Source: Pleodorina starrii (Eukaryota > Chlorophyta > Chlorophyceae > Chlamydomonadales > Volvocaceae). Taken from it: a DNA stretch of 64,000 nucleotides. Within the stretch, counting starts at the first letter, position 1, and each line of letters begins with the position of its first letter. The position numbers were made by a program, and so were the translations under genes. Under the pieces are notes generated by a model. That model was not told where the DNA came from and searched no databases. It was given only the letters and a program-made list of their open reading frames with translations. Of this stretch, positions 44,523 to 56,111 are shown piece by piece. Location of the stretch: NCBI GenBank assembly GCA_030267565.1, contig BRXU01000011.1, positions 3,028,501 to 3,092,500 on the forward strand, given 5' to 3'.

Positions 44523-46240
44523 GGGAGGAGGCGGGGGCAGTGCAGGCCGCCTGGGGCCTGGCGCTGCTTCTAGTTGTGAGGGAGCGCCGAGCCTGACGAA
44601 TGGGGGGTGGGGGCGCTGCATTCGTGGTACTGGATGGATGGTCGCAGTTTAGCATTGCTGGCTTAGGGCTATTGGTGAGGTAGCCACCAGGGAGCGCTGG
44701 CAGTGCAGTGTCGCCCGGCCGGCGCCAGGACCGGAATGGCAACTTGCCGTGTGTAACATCACAGACACGTACAATGTGCATGGGGGGGAGGGTGGCAGGG
44801 TGGGCATGCGCCTGCGGCACTTGCGCGCACAACGACGATTCCAAAAAGCATGTTGCGGCATTTACACGCAGCAGTTCTTGCAGGTATGCATAAAAAAAAT
44901 TCCGTCCAGGTCCGCTTTCTGCAACTGTCACAGCACCTGCCGTGCCCCTCGGACGGCGCAAAGGCGCCATGTGTCCTAGCCGGCCAGGCACACTAAAACC
45001 CACCGCCGCCGCCTTGCATCCCTCCCGCCCCCCCCGCTCTCAACCGCCCGGGTGCAAACCTTCACTCCGCACAAGCACTTGCAACGCACGTCATCTAAAG
45101 ATCCATGCCAAAAGTAAAAAAATGATGGACGGCAGGTAAATCGTAGCGTGTACTGGTCTGCATATAAAGCCCCCGCAGGCCCCCCCGTCAGCCACCCGCT
45201 GCAAGTGTGGGGAACATCACACCACAGCGGGGGCCACCGCAGAGTGCGCTGTGGCAATGTCCGGCAGAGTGTAGGTCCGATACAGTCGGGGGTCGTGTCG
45301 CCGTCGGGTAGTACCGGTAGTCTCCGTGTCGCTGTATATCCAAAGGGGGTCGCCCCACAACGCCCGCCGCCGCGCCGAGGCTTCACGCAGACGTGCACCA
45401 CATGTAAAAGGTAGACACACAGACAGACAGACAAACAAGGCGTCCGCGAACCAGCGTCTCGCAACACGCCCAATTAGGGCGCGCCTGTCAACAAACATCA
45501 ACCGTCACCGTACCCGCGCTGCGTGCTGCGTTATCCAAACTTGTGTTAAAAGCCAGCCCAGCCCCGGGGAGCCGAAAGGCCACCTGCCAAAGAAGCTCAC
45601 GCGACACGCTGCGTCCGCGCGGGCGGGGCTCGTCAAGCTAGAGTGTGTCCGCCCCCACGTCGCTGCCGCTGCGTTAAAAAGGACGGAGGGGCGCGTCCTA
45701 AAGTTCTCGGGAGTCACAGTCTCTTGATGCTCCCTCCGTCCGCGATGTGGATCAATAAGTCGCGCTAGATGCGCGCTCGTGGAGGTCCGGCCGGAGCCGG
45801 GCGAGCCACCATAGCGAGCGCCCGGCTCCGCGCTGCAGACCTCGAAACACACACGCCACACTGAAGGAACACGCGCCGCGTCCACCTTCCACACCGCTCA
45901 AATACCACTCCTGCGGGAGTCGCCATTCCCGCACCCGTGTCACACTGCTGCAGTCCGACGCACTCTCGTCTCGTCCGGTAACCAAACAAGGGATGGGCAG
46001 GGCAAATGCCGCCCCCATCCGTAATTACGTTGGCAATTCCAGGCGTTGCTGTCCGCTGTCTCCGTAAATTATGCAAAGACACAACCACGTCGCATGCACG
46101 CTGCATGGAACTCCGATGCCAAAGCTGCCCACCGCGCACCGCCCACACCCACTAAGCCGCCACCCCGCAACATCAAACACCGCATCACACCCCCCGCTCC
46201 TGCCCCCGCCTTGCTGTGCTTCCATCAATATATGCCCCCA
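44523..46240. other. Convergent intergenic region, DEG1 and RCC1 3' ends
   Basis: No gene recognised. A TATA-like GCATATAAAGC lies near 45159-45169 without a credible downstream open frame. Two opposing 3' UTRs are expected here. Confidence 0.4.
44752..44756 (+). terminator. Putative TGTAA poly(A) signal of DEG1
   Basis: TGTAA about 230 nt past the DEG1 stop codon. Confidence 0.45.
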
Positions 46241-48328
46241 TCAATCATCCCCCTCGTCGTCCTCCTCCTCCTCCTTGTCCCCCTCCTCCTCCTCCTTGTC
46301 CCCCTCCTCCTTATCCCTCTCCGGCTTTTCATCGGCGGCCTTGCCGTCCGCCTCCGGCTTCGCGGCCGCCTCCCCCTCCCCCTCCTTGGCACCCGCATCC
46401 TCCACCTCCATCGCATCTGCTGCCCCATCCGCCTTCGCCTCCGCGTCCGCAGCATCCTCCATCTTTGCGTCCGCCTTCGCCGCCTTCGCCTTCGCGCCCT
46501 TCCCCTTCTTGGCGGGCGCCTTCTTGGCAGCTGCCGCCTTCTTGCCCGCCGGCTTCTCCGCGGGGGCGGGCACCGTGGACGGGCCCGCGCCGTCGCCGCC
46601 CTTGGCCTCGGCCGCCTCAGCCTTCGCCTCGGCCTTCGCCTCGGCCGCTGCGGCCTTCGCCTCGGCTGGCTTCGCCGCCGCTGCCGCGGGGGCGGCCACG
46701 GGTGCAGGCGCCGTCGACGGGCCAGCGCCGCTGCCGCCAGCCGCCGCGGCCGGCTGCGCCGCCGCGGCGCCGCCTCCGGGCGCCACCTCACCCTGCGCCC
46801 CCGCCAGCAGCGCGCCGTGCTGCCCGCCGAAGCATACAAAGTGGATGCGGCGGTATCCAAACACCTTGACGCGGCCCATCTTCTTGGGCAGCGTCTCGTC
46901 GTCGTCGTCCGTGCCCTTGGCCAGCTGCAGGTTGGTGTTGCTGCCCCAGAACCAGGCGTCGCCGTCGGCGGTGGTGCAGGCCGAGACGTTGGTGCCGGCG
47001 GCTATGGCCTCGACCTTGGCGCCCTCCGGCAGGCCGTCCACGGGCTTGGGGTCGGGGTGCACGATGTTGGCGGTGTTGGTGTCCACGTCGCGGCGGCCCA
47101 GCATGCCGTAGGTGGCGGCGCCGAAAGACAGCAGCACGCCCTTCTTGGTGAGCGCCAGCGAGTGCTGCTCGCCGCCGGCGATGCGCAGCACGTCCTTGAG
47201 CGAGTCGACGGACACGGGCTCCCACTTGATGTTGTCCTCCTCGCTCTCCTTGGGTACGCCCAGCTGGCCGCTGTTGTTGAGGCCCCACGCCGCCACGTCG
47301 CCGTTCTTGCCGATGACAAAGGTCGAGTAGGCGCCGCAGGCGACGTCCACGGCGGGCGTGTTGCCCAGCGCGAAGGGCAGGTGGGAGACGAGCGTGGGGT
47401 GGAAGAGGACGCCGGCGGTGGGCTGGTGCTCCGAGTCCTGGTGGTAGGGCTTGACGCGGCCGAGCTGACCCTGGCTTCCGGAGCCCCATGTCAGCACGTC
47501 GCCACGGTTGGTGAGCAGCACGGCGTGGCGCGCGCCGGCCTCGAGCTTCTTGATGCGGTCGCGCAAGGACTCGGGGCGCCAGACGAGCTTGAACAGGCCC
47601 TGCATCTTGACGTCGGGGGTGAAGCCGGACAGGGCCCCGACCTCGTCCTTGAAGTGGCCGCAGCCGTAGAGGCAGCCGTCGGTGCCGACGGCGAAGGTGA
47701 AGCCGTCGCCCGCGGCGACCTGCAGGGCCTTGATGCCGTCGGGCAGGGGCGCCAGGCCGGGCACGAAGCTGTCGCCCTTGTTGGCGTCCGGCTCCTTCTC
47801 CCAGCAGGTGCCCGACGTCTTGCGGCCCAGCGCGCCCTCGTCGTTGACGCCCCACGTGTACACGTCACCGTCCACCGTGAGGCCGACGGAGTGCATGCCG
47901 CCGCAGGCGACCTGGACAAACTTGAGCTCCTCAGAAATGGGCTGCTTGGGGCGCGGGATTTGCGAGCGCGTGTCGGGGTCGTCGGCATCCTCCGGATCCC
48001 CCAACCCAAGGGCTCCGAATGAGTTGGTGCCGAACATGAAGAGCTCGAGCGCCGGCTGCCCAGGGAAGAGATTTACTGGCTTGGCCGGCTTGGCGACCTT
48101 TGGCTCGACGCGGCGCCGCTTGGCCACGGGCTGTTCCTTTGCGGGGGGGGGCGGAGAATCCTCCTTGGCAGGCGCGGGCTCGGGCTCGGACGCCTCCTGC
48201 TCAGATGGCTCCTCCTCAACACGCCGTTTCGTCCCACGCTTGGCGGTCGCTGCTTTATTCTTGGGCTGCTCCTCCTCGGCAGGCTTGGCAGCCGCCTTGG
48301 ACTTTTTTGATGCAGTGCCTCGAGCCAT
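46241..48328 (-). CDS. RCC1: RCC1-type Ran guanine-nucleotide exchange factor
   Basis: Single uninterrupted frame, 695 aa. Nuclear chromatin-bound exchange factor for Ran in the family. Residues 1 to about 85 are Lys/Glu/Pro-rich with basic clusters (KRGTKRR, KRRRVE) that look like nuclear localisation signals. RCC1 repeats follow (about 95-505) with typical segments: FGTNSFGALGLGD, CGGMHSVGLTVDGDVYTWG, AAGDGFTFAVGTDG, ARHAVLLTNRGDVLTWGSGSQGQLG, CGAYSTFVIGKNGDVAAWG, GEQHSLALTKKG. The last 190 residues are an Ala/Lys/Glu tail rich in AEAKAEAK units ending in an Asp/Glu-rich run, a region not present in animal RCC1. It is the only intronless gene in the window. Head-to-head with the 1643-aa gene, 411 bp between start codons. 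It could be an RCC1-domain protein rather than the strict orthologue, but the insert pattern fits RCC1. Confidence 0.85.
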   Translation of the reverse strand: MARGTASKKSKAAAKPAEEEQPKNKAATAKRGTKRRVEEEPSEQEASEPEPAPAKEDSPPPPAKEQPVAKRRRVEPKVAKPAKPVNLFPGQPALELFMFGTNSFGALGLGDPEDADDPDTRSQIPRPKQPISEELKFVQVACGGMHSVGLTVDGDVYTWGVNDEGALGRKTSGTCWEKEPDANKGDSFVPGLAPLPDGIKALQVAAGDGFTFAVGTDGCLYGCGHFKDEVGALSGFTPDVKMQGLFKLVWRPESLRDRIKKLEAGARHAVLLTNRGDVLTWGSGSQGQLGRVKPYHQDSEHQPTAGVLFHPTLVSHLPFALGNTPAVDVACGAYSTFVIGKNGDVAAWGLNNSGQLGVPKESEEDNIKWEPVSVDSLKDVLRIAGGEQHSLALTKKGVLLSFGAATYGMLGRRDVDTNTANIVHPDPKPVDGLPEGAKVEAIAAGTNVSACTTADGDAWFWGSNTNLQLAKGTDDDDETLPKKMGRVKVFGYRRIHFVCFGGQHGALLAGAQGEVAPGGGAAAAQPAAAAGGSGAGPSTAPAPVAAPAAAAAKPAEAKAAAAEAKAEAKAEAAEAKGGDGAGPSTVPAPAEKPAGKKAAAAKKAPAKKGKGAKAKAAKADAKMEDAADAEAKADGAADAMEVEDAGAKEGEGEAAAKPEADGKAADEKPERDKEEGDKEEEEGDKEEEEDDEGDD

Positions 48329-48739
48329 CCTTGTAAATGTCCGCTATTGTGCAGATTAATTTGACTTGATAACTATTTGAAAGCGCAGACGGTGACATAG
48401 CGGTCTAAAGTCAAATTGTACAGCAAACAGTACGGGAGGTACGTCCTCTTCACAGCGTGCGAAGCTCTATTCACGGTTTCGTTGTTTTTGCCCCAAGACT
48501 AGAAGGCATCTGCGTAAGCAGCGCTCTCGCTACGGGACTTCCCTGCTGACTATCCTCACGCTGGCATATAGATTATGGGTAGCGAAGCGCACACCAGGCT
48601 TGCCGCAGCATTGCAGATGTAAATGAGCAAGCATGAACATATGTAGAGTAACTGCACATGGGATCCGCAGAACAGCCAGCTGGGGAGTTTTCGCCACATG
48701 TAGCTGACAGTTCAGCGTGCAAGGTTGAGGCCAACTGCT
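48329..48739. promoter_or_regulatory. Divergent region between RCC1 and the 1643-aa protein gene
   Basis: 411 bp between start codons, moderate GC, no coding signal. It must hold both promoters and 5' UTRs. Confidence 0.45.
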
Positions 48740-51700
48740 ATGGCCGACTTGGTGAGTTGAATGATCACCAAGGAAATTTACGGAATTACCGGTCTGTGAC
48801 TGCTTCCGGGCCTCCTTCTGGCCTGACTCGCTCCCCGCACCTACCCGTCACTCCTACGCTTTGCGCGCAGGACGGCGATGAAAGCGTGTCGGATCACTTG
48901 GACCCGAACAATGACACGGACTCGGACACGTCCTCGGATCAGGCGGCGTCGGATCAGGCGGCGTCGGGGCCGGAGCTGCCCGCTGGGGATGCCGGCGGCA
49001 AGCAGCGCGTCACCACCCTTGCGGAGCTGCAGGAGCAGTTCGCCCGCCTGGAGCACGAGTTTGAAATATTCCGTGAGGGCCGGACACGGCCGCCCACTCG
49101 CGCCCGCGAGGACGACTCGACGGCAGCTGCTGTAGCGGCGACAGCAGTAGCTGCTGCTGCGGCAGTAGCGCCTGGCGCGCCTCCCCGACCCCGCGTGCTT
49201 AGCGGCTGCGCCCGGGCGGGCGCCGCCGGCCCGTCCGCGGCCCCAGCAGCCGACGCCCCGCGTTCCCAGTCCGTGCCGCATGGCGCACGAATGCTCCGAA
49301 ACCCATCTCCCGCCGCGGACGGCCGCCGCGCGGCGGCAGCGGGACCCGCGGAGGAGCAGGCCCGCTCCCGCCAGCCCTCTGCCCAAGCCCCGCCGCGGGC
49401 GTCTCGCCCGCCTGCCGCAGCCGGCGGCGGCTCACCCGGGCCCGCACCGGCTCCGCAGCGCCCGCGGCCGGGGGCCGCGGCGCCGGATCGCCGGCCGCCC
49501 TCCGGCAGGGCAGCGGAGGCGGCGACGCCTCCCGCCAACGCGGGCGCCGGTGCCGGCAGACCGCCGGTGAGCAGCGAGAAAAAGAAGAAGAAGAAGGTGG
49601 AGCGGCCTCCCTGGCGTGATGACTTTGTGGTGGACTCGTCGCCCTGGTCCCGTGAGCTGGCGCAGGAGGAGGCGGCGGCAGCGGAGACGGCGGTGGCGGA
49701 GGCGGAGAGCGCGGCTGCGGGCGGCGGCGGAGGGGCGCCGGCTGCCCGAGCGGTCGGGTCCGGCAAGGGCCGCCAGCCCAAGGGAAGCGAGCGGTGGCGG
49801 GGCGGCAGCAGCGATGGCGGCGGAGGGGCAGGCGGCCGGGACGCGCAAGCGTCGCCGGTGCCGGCAGCGCGGGCTGAGCCTGGGGAGGCGGCAGCGGTGA
49901 CTTCGCAGCCGGCGGCGGCGGCGCTGCCGCCGGCTCGGCGGCGGCCGGCACCTGGCACGTCAGCGAGCGCTCGCGCCGCGGCGGTGGCGGCTGCCATGGA
50001 GGCTGGGCGGCAGCAGCAGCTCCAGGAGCGGCAGCAGGGACTGCGGCAGCAGGAGGCCAAGGGCGGGATGCTCCTGGTCATTCCCACGGGGCCAGGGGCG
50101 GGGGCCGCGCAGCAGCAGGCGCCGTCGGCGGGCGGCAGCGGCGGCGACGCGGCGGCGCGCAGCAGCCCTGGCCGGCTCAGCCAGATCCCCACGACGCCGT
50201 CGGGCTCCGACGACGCGCGGCGATCCGAGTCGCGACCGCGGACGCAGAACAGCCGCATTCCTACGCTCGCAGCCCAGCAGCAATCGCCGCCGCAGCACCA
50301 CCACCAACAACAGCAACAGCAGCAGCAGCAGCGCCCACAGCAGGTTCAGCATGTGGAGGATCGGGACCGGCGCCAGTCTATGCCGGCCGTCGCGCCCACC
50401 GCTGGGGCGGGAGCTGCACTTGCTGGCGCCGGCCCGCCGCAGGGCCGCGGCGGCGGCGGCGGCGTCGATCGACTGGTGGTCGACGGCGACTTTTCGTCTT
50501 CGTTGTCGTATGACGACCTCCTCAGCGATTCGGCTGACTTGTCTCGCTCGCCCCACTCAGGCTCCGCGAGCAACACGCAGCAGCAGCAGCAGCGGCGGCG
50601 ACGGCAGTGGGATGTTCCCGGCGCAGCGGCGGCTCCCGCCGGCGGCGGCGGTGACGGTGACGGCGAACACGCCGCGCCCGGAGGCGCCAGCGGCTCCAGG
50701 CGCTGGCCGTCGTTGGATGGGGCGGGGGCGGATGACGCCCCGCCGCGGCGGCCTGCGGCGGCCTCGCCGGGGCCGCCGGTCCGCGCCTACAACCCCACTC
50801 CGCCCGCCAGCCGCCCAACCAGCCGGCCTGGCAGCCGCCCCGCCAGCCGCCCAACCAGCCGGCCCACCAGCAACACCGGCGACGGAGTCCTGACCGGTCA
50901 CAATCCGGGATCGCCGCTGGCCTACACTGAGCAGGACGCCCGGCAGCACACCTCCCCAGAGCGGGAGCGCGGACCGGGCGGCGGCGGCGGCGGCGGCGGC
51001 AGCCGGCGGCGGCTCTCCAGCGCGGCCGGCGGCGACGGCGACGGACGGGTCCCCGAGGAGAGCAGCGGCGGCGGCTTCCTCCCCCGCAGCGACTCGGCGC
51101 TGCCGGACGTTACCTTCTCCACGGGACTGCCCGGTGGCTACTTCGACGCGGCGGCGGCCGCCCGCCAGGCGGCGGAGGCGGAGGCGCCCGATGCCGGCGG
51201 CGGAGGCGGCGGCGGCAGCGCTCTGGGCTCCTTCCACATCTCGGCGTCCGCCCTGGCGTCCGCCGGCGCGACTGCGGACCTGACGCCCCTCATCGCGCCG
51301 GCGAACGGCGCCGGCGGAGGCGGAAGCGGGGGCGTGTTCGGCGGGGGGAACAAGCCATCAGGGCCGGGGCGCGGCGGCGCGGCGCCGGCAGCAGCGACGG
51401 GGGTGCGTGACAAGGAGGACTACATGCGCAAGCTGTCGGCCCTCAAGCGCTCGGTGCCGCACGACCCGTTGCGCCGGATGACGGAGGACGGCGGCGCCTC
51501 GGCGGCGTCGGCGTCGGCCGGCGGTGCCGGCGGCAGCGGCGGTGGCAGCAGCAGCAGCGGTGGCGGCGGCAGCGCCGGGCAGTCCCGGAAGTGGATGGAG
51601 CACTGCAAGGCCGACGCGCCGCTGTCCGCGGCACCCGTGGAGGCTGTGGGGTCCGCCCCGGCGGCGGTGCGCGCGGCGAGGAGCCGCAACCTGTCGGCGG

Positions 51701-54567
51701 CGGACGTCCTCGCCGGCGCACGGATCGGCGGCGCCGACGCTGGCGACGGCGGCGACGCGGGGCAGAATCCCTCGGCGGCGGCGGCGACGCTGATGCGGCT
51801 GGCGCGACCCTCTAAAGGCAGGAGCCAGACGCAGCTGCAGCACCGCCGGAGCGGCAGCGTGGGCGACGCGGCGGCGGCGACGCTCGGCGCCGCCGCCGAG
51901 GAGCTGCCGCCGCGCGCCTCGGACGCCGGCGGGCGCGGCACCCCGCCGCTGCCGCCGCTGCAGCTCCCGGGCGACGGCCCCTTGTCTCCCGTCCGCAGCC
52001 CGGGCCCGAGCTCCCCAACCCGCGACGGCGCCGCCACGAGGGGGCCACCGCCGCCGCCGGGCCCCGGGCAGCGATCGCAGCAGCCACACCAGCAGCAGCT
52101 GGCGGGGGCTGGGTCGTCGGAGGCGCCGCCGCTGGGCGGCGGCGGCATCAGCGCGGAGCAGTACCTGGCCTTTGCGGTGCAAAACCCGGAGGTGGCCATG
52201 GCGGCGGCCCAGGCAGCCCTTAACGCCAACGGCAGCAGGACGCGGGCGCGCTGGAACGTGCCACCGCCGCCGGAGGCGGCGGCAGCGGCTGCGCCGCCAC
52301 CGTGGGCGGCGCACCAGCAGCACCACCCTCCGCCGCCGCCTCCTCAGCAGCAGCAGCAGCAGCCGCTGGCGGCGGCGATGGTCTCCGCCACCGGCGTCGG
52401 CATCGCCGCTGTGCCGCTGCTGACTTCGCCCGGCCAGGGTCCGCCGCCCCACGGCCCCCTTCCGCTCGCGCACAGCCTCGGCGACACGGCACACGACCTG
52501 CGCCGGGCCAACTCGGAGGGCCCGCGCCCCTCCTTCGGCCGAGGCCCCGGGCAGCCCGGCCCTCCCGACGGTGTTCCGCCGCCGCCGGGGGGTCCTGGGG
52601 GACCGCCCACCAGTGCGCCATCCGGGGCCGGCCCCGGGGGCTTCCAGGCGATGGGGCCGCCGGTCGGCGTGCCCATGTACGGCGGCGGCGGCGGCGGCCA
52701 TCTGCCGCCGCAACATCCTCCGCCGGCGCCCATGGTCCAGGGGCTGTTTCCGGTGGGCAGCGGCGGCGCGCCTGGGGGCTGGCCGGGGCCGGGCGGCTCT
52801 GTGGGCGATGGGGTGCCGGACGGCGCCGTCGGACGACTGCCGGGCTTTGGGCCGGGGGGAGCGTTCCCGTCGGCGCTGCAGGTGGGCTGTGGATGGCTGG
52901 GCGGGTGGTGTTTGGGCTGGAGGAAGGGAGGGAGGGAGGGAGAGCGTCGCAGCCTCTTGCCGCTTGCAACGCCATGCGGTGGGGCAAGGGGCTGCGTAGG
53001 GTCGGCGGAGGGGTGTGGATGGCGGCGGGGAAGGGGGTTACAGGAAGCGGGCGAAGCGAGGCGACGACCAGTCGGAACTTAGAAAGGGGATGAAAGAGGT
53101 TTTAGGGTTCGTAGTCGGGTGTTTGGGGCATGGAGGGCAGTGTGTCGGCAAGGCCGTCGATACAGAAGCGCCAAGGGCCGCGTGTACCCTAGGCTAGCGC
53201 TGCCTCGCCCCAGGACCTCACGGCCTATCCTCGCCTTGACTAACCCGCGTCCTCTCGTGCCCCCCACCCCACCCCGCTCCGCCTCTCCCCCGGGCTCCGG
53301 CCTATACGTGGATAACCCCGCCCCGCCGCTCCCGCGCCACCCGTCTTTCGTCGCAGCCCGTCCGACCCGCTCTGGTTGCACCAGGCGAGATGTGGGCGGG
53401 GGGCCCGGGGGCGGGCCCCGGCCCACCTCCACCCCACATGCTCCCCGGGGGCTTCCCGCCGCAGCCGATGCCGCAGCCGCAGCCGCCGCCCTGGAGCAAC
53501 GGCTACGGCGGTTACGGGCCACCCGGCGGCGGCAGACCTTCCGGAGGGTACATGGGCGGCGGCGGCCCGGGGGGGTCTGCGGAGCCGCACGGACCCGTGG
53601 GTCACACCGGCCCCATCGGGGACCCGTACAAGCCGCAGCTCTTCAAGCGCAACTCCAACGGGCACTACGTGAGTGGAGTGGGGACTGTGGGGCCCGGAGG
53701 GCGGGAGGCAGGGCGGATGGGAGGGCATTGCGGGATTTGAGAAAGTGAAGTGGGCAGGGCGCTATGGCAGGGAGGAGGGAGGGAGCGGAATTCGCGAGCT
53801 CTGCACACAAAGGAGCAGCTCTCGAACCTCGTTTTCATGACACGCCCACGGTACCAACCTCCGCTGATCGTAGACAGCTGTCGTATCCCGCCCGCCTTCC
53901 CCGCCCCCCGCCTCGACCTACCGCTGCGGTATCATCTTTTCTGTATTGCCCCCGCCCTATTTGCCCGCAGGACGGCGGCTTTGGCGGCCCCGGCCTGGGC
54001 TTCGCGTCCGCCCCCGCGGGCGCACCCGGTTACGGCGGTCCGAGCCCGGGCGGCCTCAGCGGCGGCGGCGCCTCCTCCGACCTGCCGGACTACCTGCGCG
54101 TGTCCATGTCCCGCATGGTTGCCGGCTGGTCGGCGCCCAATGCCCGCCACGGCGCACTGTCCGGCTTCAACGACGTGTGGCAGCACCGCAACAACAGCCG
54201 ACCGCCGCCGGGGCCCGGCATGCCGCCGCCGGGACCGCCGCCCCACCAGCAGCAGCAGCAGCAAATGATGATGGCGATGGCGATGAATAACTTGCATCCG
54301 CCGAACGGCGGAGGAGCCCGGATGGGCCCGCCCGTGATGGGCAGCGGCGGCGGCGGAAGCCCTGCTGCTGGGACCGGCGGTCCGGGTGTGTTTGGCGCCG
54401 GCGACGGCGCGGCTCAGACCAGAGGGGCCAGCGGTGGTGGCGGCGGCGGCGGCAGGGAGACGGGCTTTGAGGGTTTGTCGCTGGCGGAGGTGCTGGCAAG
54501 CAAACCTAGGAAGGAGGTGCCGAACTTCAAGAAGAAGTCGACGCCGGAGAAGGCAGCACCACCCTAG
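48740..54567 (+). CDS. Very large low-complexity (Ala/Pro/Gly/Ser/Gln) protein, function unknown
   Basis: Exons 48740-48751, 48871-52881, 53357-53668 and 53971-54567; 1643 aa. I choose the start MADL (12 nt) because its GTGAGT donor joins in phase 0 to GDESVSDHLDPNND; the upstream ATG at 48658 would need read-through of that donor. Visible islands in an otherwise disordered chain: a possible short coiled coil (ELQEQFARLEHEFEIF), a basic cluster KKKKKVERPPWRDDFV followed by VVDSSPWSRELAQ, KEDYMRKLSALKRSVPHDPL, SRKWMEHCKADAPLS, EQYLAFAVQNPEVAMAAAQAAL, YKPQLFKRNSNGHY, DYLRVSMSRMVAGWSAP and the C-terminal GLSLAEVLASKPRKEVPNF. Poly-Gln, Pro-rich and PTSRP-like repeats lie between. Nuclear or RNA-granule roles are guesses. 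The family is not recognised. Confidence 0.7.
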
Positions 54568-56111
54568 CTCCAGCTGCAGTTGTAGCACTAGCCAGCTGCG
54601 ACCACGCGCAGGCGGGGCGGGGCGAGGAGGGGGGCTCTGCGGGCGGCGGCGCGGCGCGGCGCGACGCGACGCGGTGCAGCTGCACGCAAGCGTGCCGTTC
54701 TTCTCTGAGTCATTGCCCCGCTTACGCGACGGAGAGAATGTAGTACAGTGCCATCAGCGGTAGCAGGAGTTCCATGACGGCGCCAGAGTCAGGGCCAGCA
54801 CCAGCAGTCGGTGACGCAGGGCGCGCCAGGGGCGGCGACCTTCGTCAGGCATTCGCGAGCCAGGCTAGGTAGAGACGCCGTGTATCAGGTGTACGTTATG
54901 CCGCCCTGCCTATGGTTTGAGGCGGTGGCGCAAGTTGTTCGCGCGGGGTGATTGGGGGGAGGCCTCGGGTTGCCTGGCAGCGTGGCAAGGCGCCTGGGAT
55001 GGCGGCCGCGAGTATGCAGCGACAGCGCACTGCCTGCAAGCCACAGCCCTTCACAGCTGCCGGTTTGTTGGCAGCGGATTGTTGGTTGGGGGCGCATTCT
55101 GGAGGGATTCATTTGGGGCTCTTTACAGCAGCAGCAGTAGTAGTGCTATGCAGGATGGTGCAAATGGTGCTCGTGCGCGCGTCCTTTTGGGGGGTTGGGT
55201 GGGTTGGGGTGACAGCGTGACTAGGTTCTGGCATGGGAGCCACGGCACTTATCGGTGGGCAGCGTGGAGACGCGCGGCCCGGCGTTCGTGGCCATCAGAG
55301 GACGCATGAGCCCCCCCCCGCCTGGCAGCGAAGTTAGGGCTCAGAGACCCATTGCATCGTAGCAATGCTAGGTGTGCATGTCTTTTCCTTGCAACCCAGG
55401 TGGAGCACCGCATTGGTGCGGGCTGCTGCAAGTTGTTGCCGGTAGCGGGCTTTCGGAGCTGGTGTTTTGATGTTGTTGACAGAGGCCTCATCCCGAGGAA
55501 GGGTATGCTGGTCGGGAGGTCGGGTGGGGGAAGCGCTGCTGGTGTGGTCGGGTGGGAAAAGCCACCGCGAGGCGAGAGGCGCGCGAACGTGACTCGCTGA
55601 CTCATCCCTTCACACTGAAGTGCCTCGCGGTGCGGGCAGGCGCGTCCATGTACATAATGACACAGAGATGACCGGGGCCCGTGCGATGTGTCGTAGCAAC
55701 ATTTTTGGACCCTGCTCTCTCCGGGCTCTCTCCCCTCCGCGTCCAAAAGGCGCCGCACCTCCCTTCTGCCAGTATGTCACGCGGCTAAACTCATCCCGTC
55801 ATCCCTGCCCTCCCAGCCCTTATGAACCAGAGGTCACAAAAAGTGAATTGAATGCCGCCCAGCCACATCCGAGCCCACCAGCACACTCAAGGCCACAACT
55901 CCCCCAACATGGCCCAACACGGCGCCATCCCATCACGAAGGAAAGCACCGATGCCGGACCCTCGATCTCGCTCTTGCCGCAATGCGACCGCAAGTACCCC
56001 GCCCCGGTTGAGGCCCGACAGGAAATCGCAACCTTCCAAGCAGCCACGGGGACGCGCGTCGATGGCCGGCTTGTGGCACAGGTCGCCCTGCGAAGGCAGC
56101 GGGCCGCCAGT
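54568..56111. other. Convergent intergenic region, 3' ends of the 1643-aa gene and CLASRP
   Basis: No gene recognised. Open frames are short and compositionally biased. Confidence 0.45.

Noticed and set aside
44976..45473. 165-codon minus-strand frame between DEG1 and RCC1
   Set aside because: No motif, no splice context, Cys/Arg-rich composition typical of random frames in GC-rich DNA.
48658..48870. Upstream start of the 1643-aa gene at 48658
   Set aside because: It reads through a good GTGAGT donor and a GCGCAG acceptor; the 12-nt exon gives a cleaner join.
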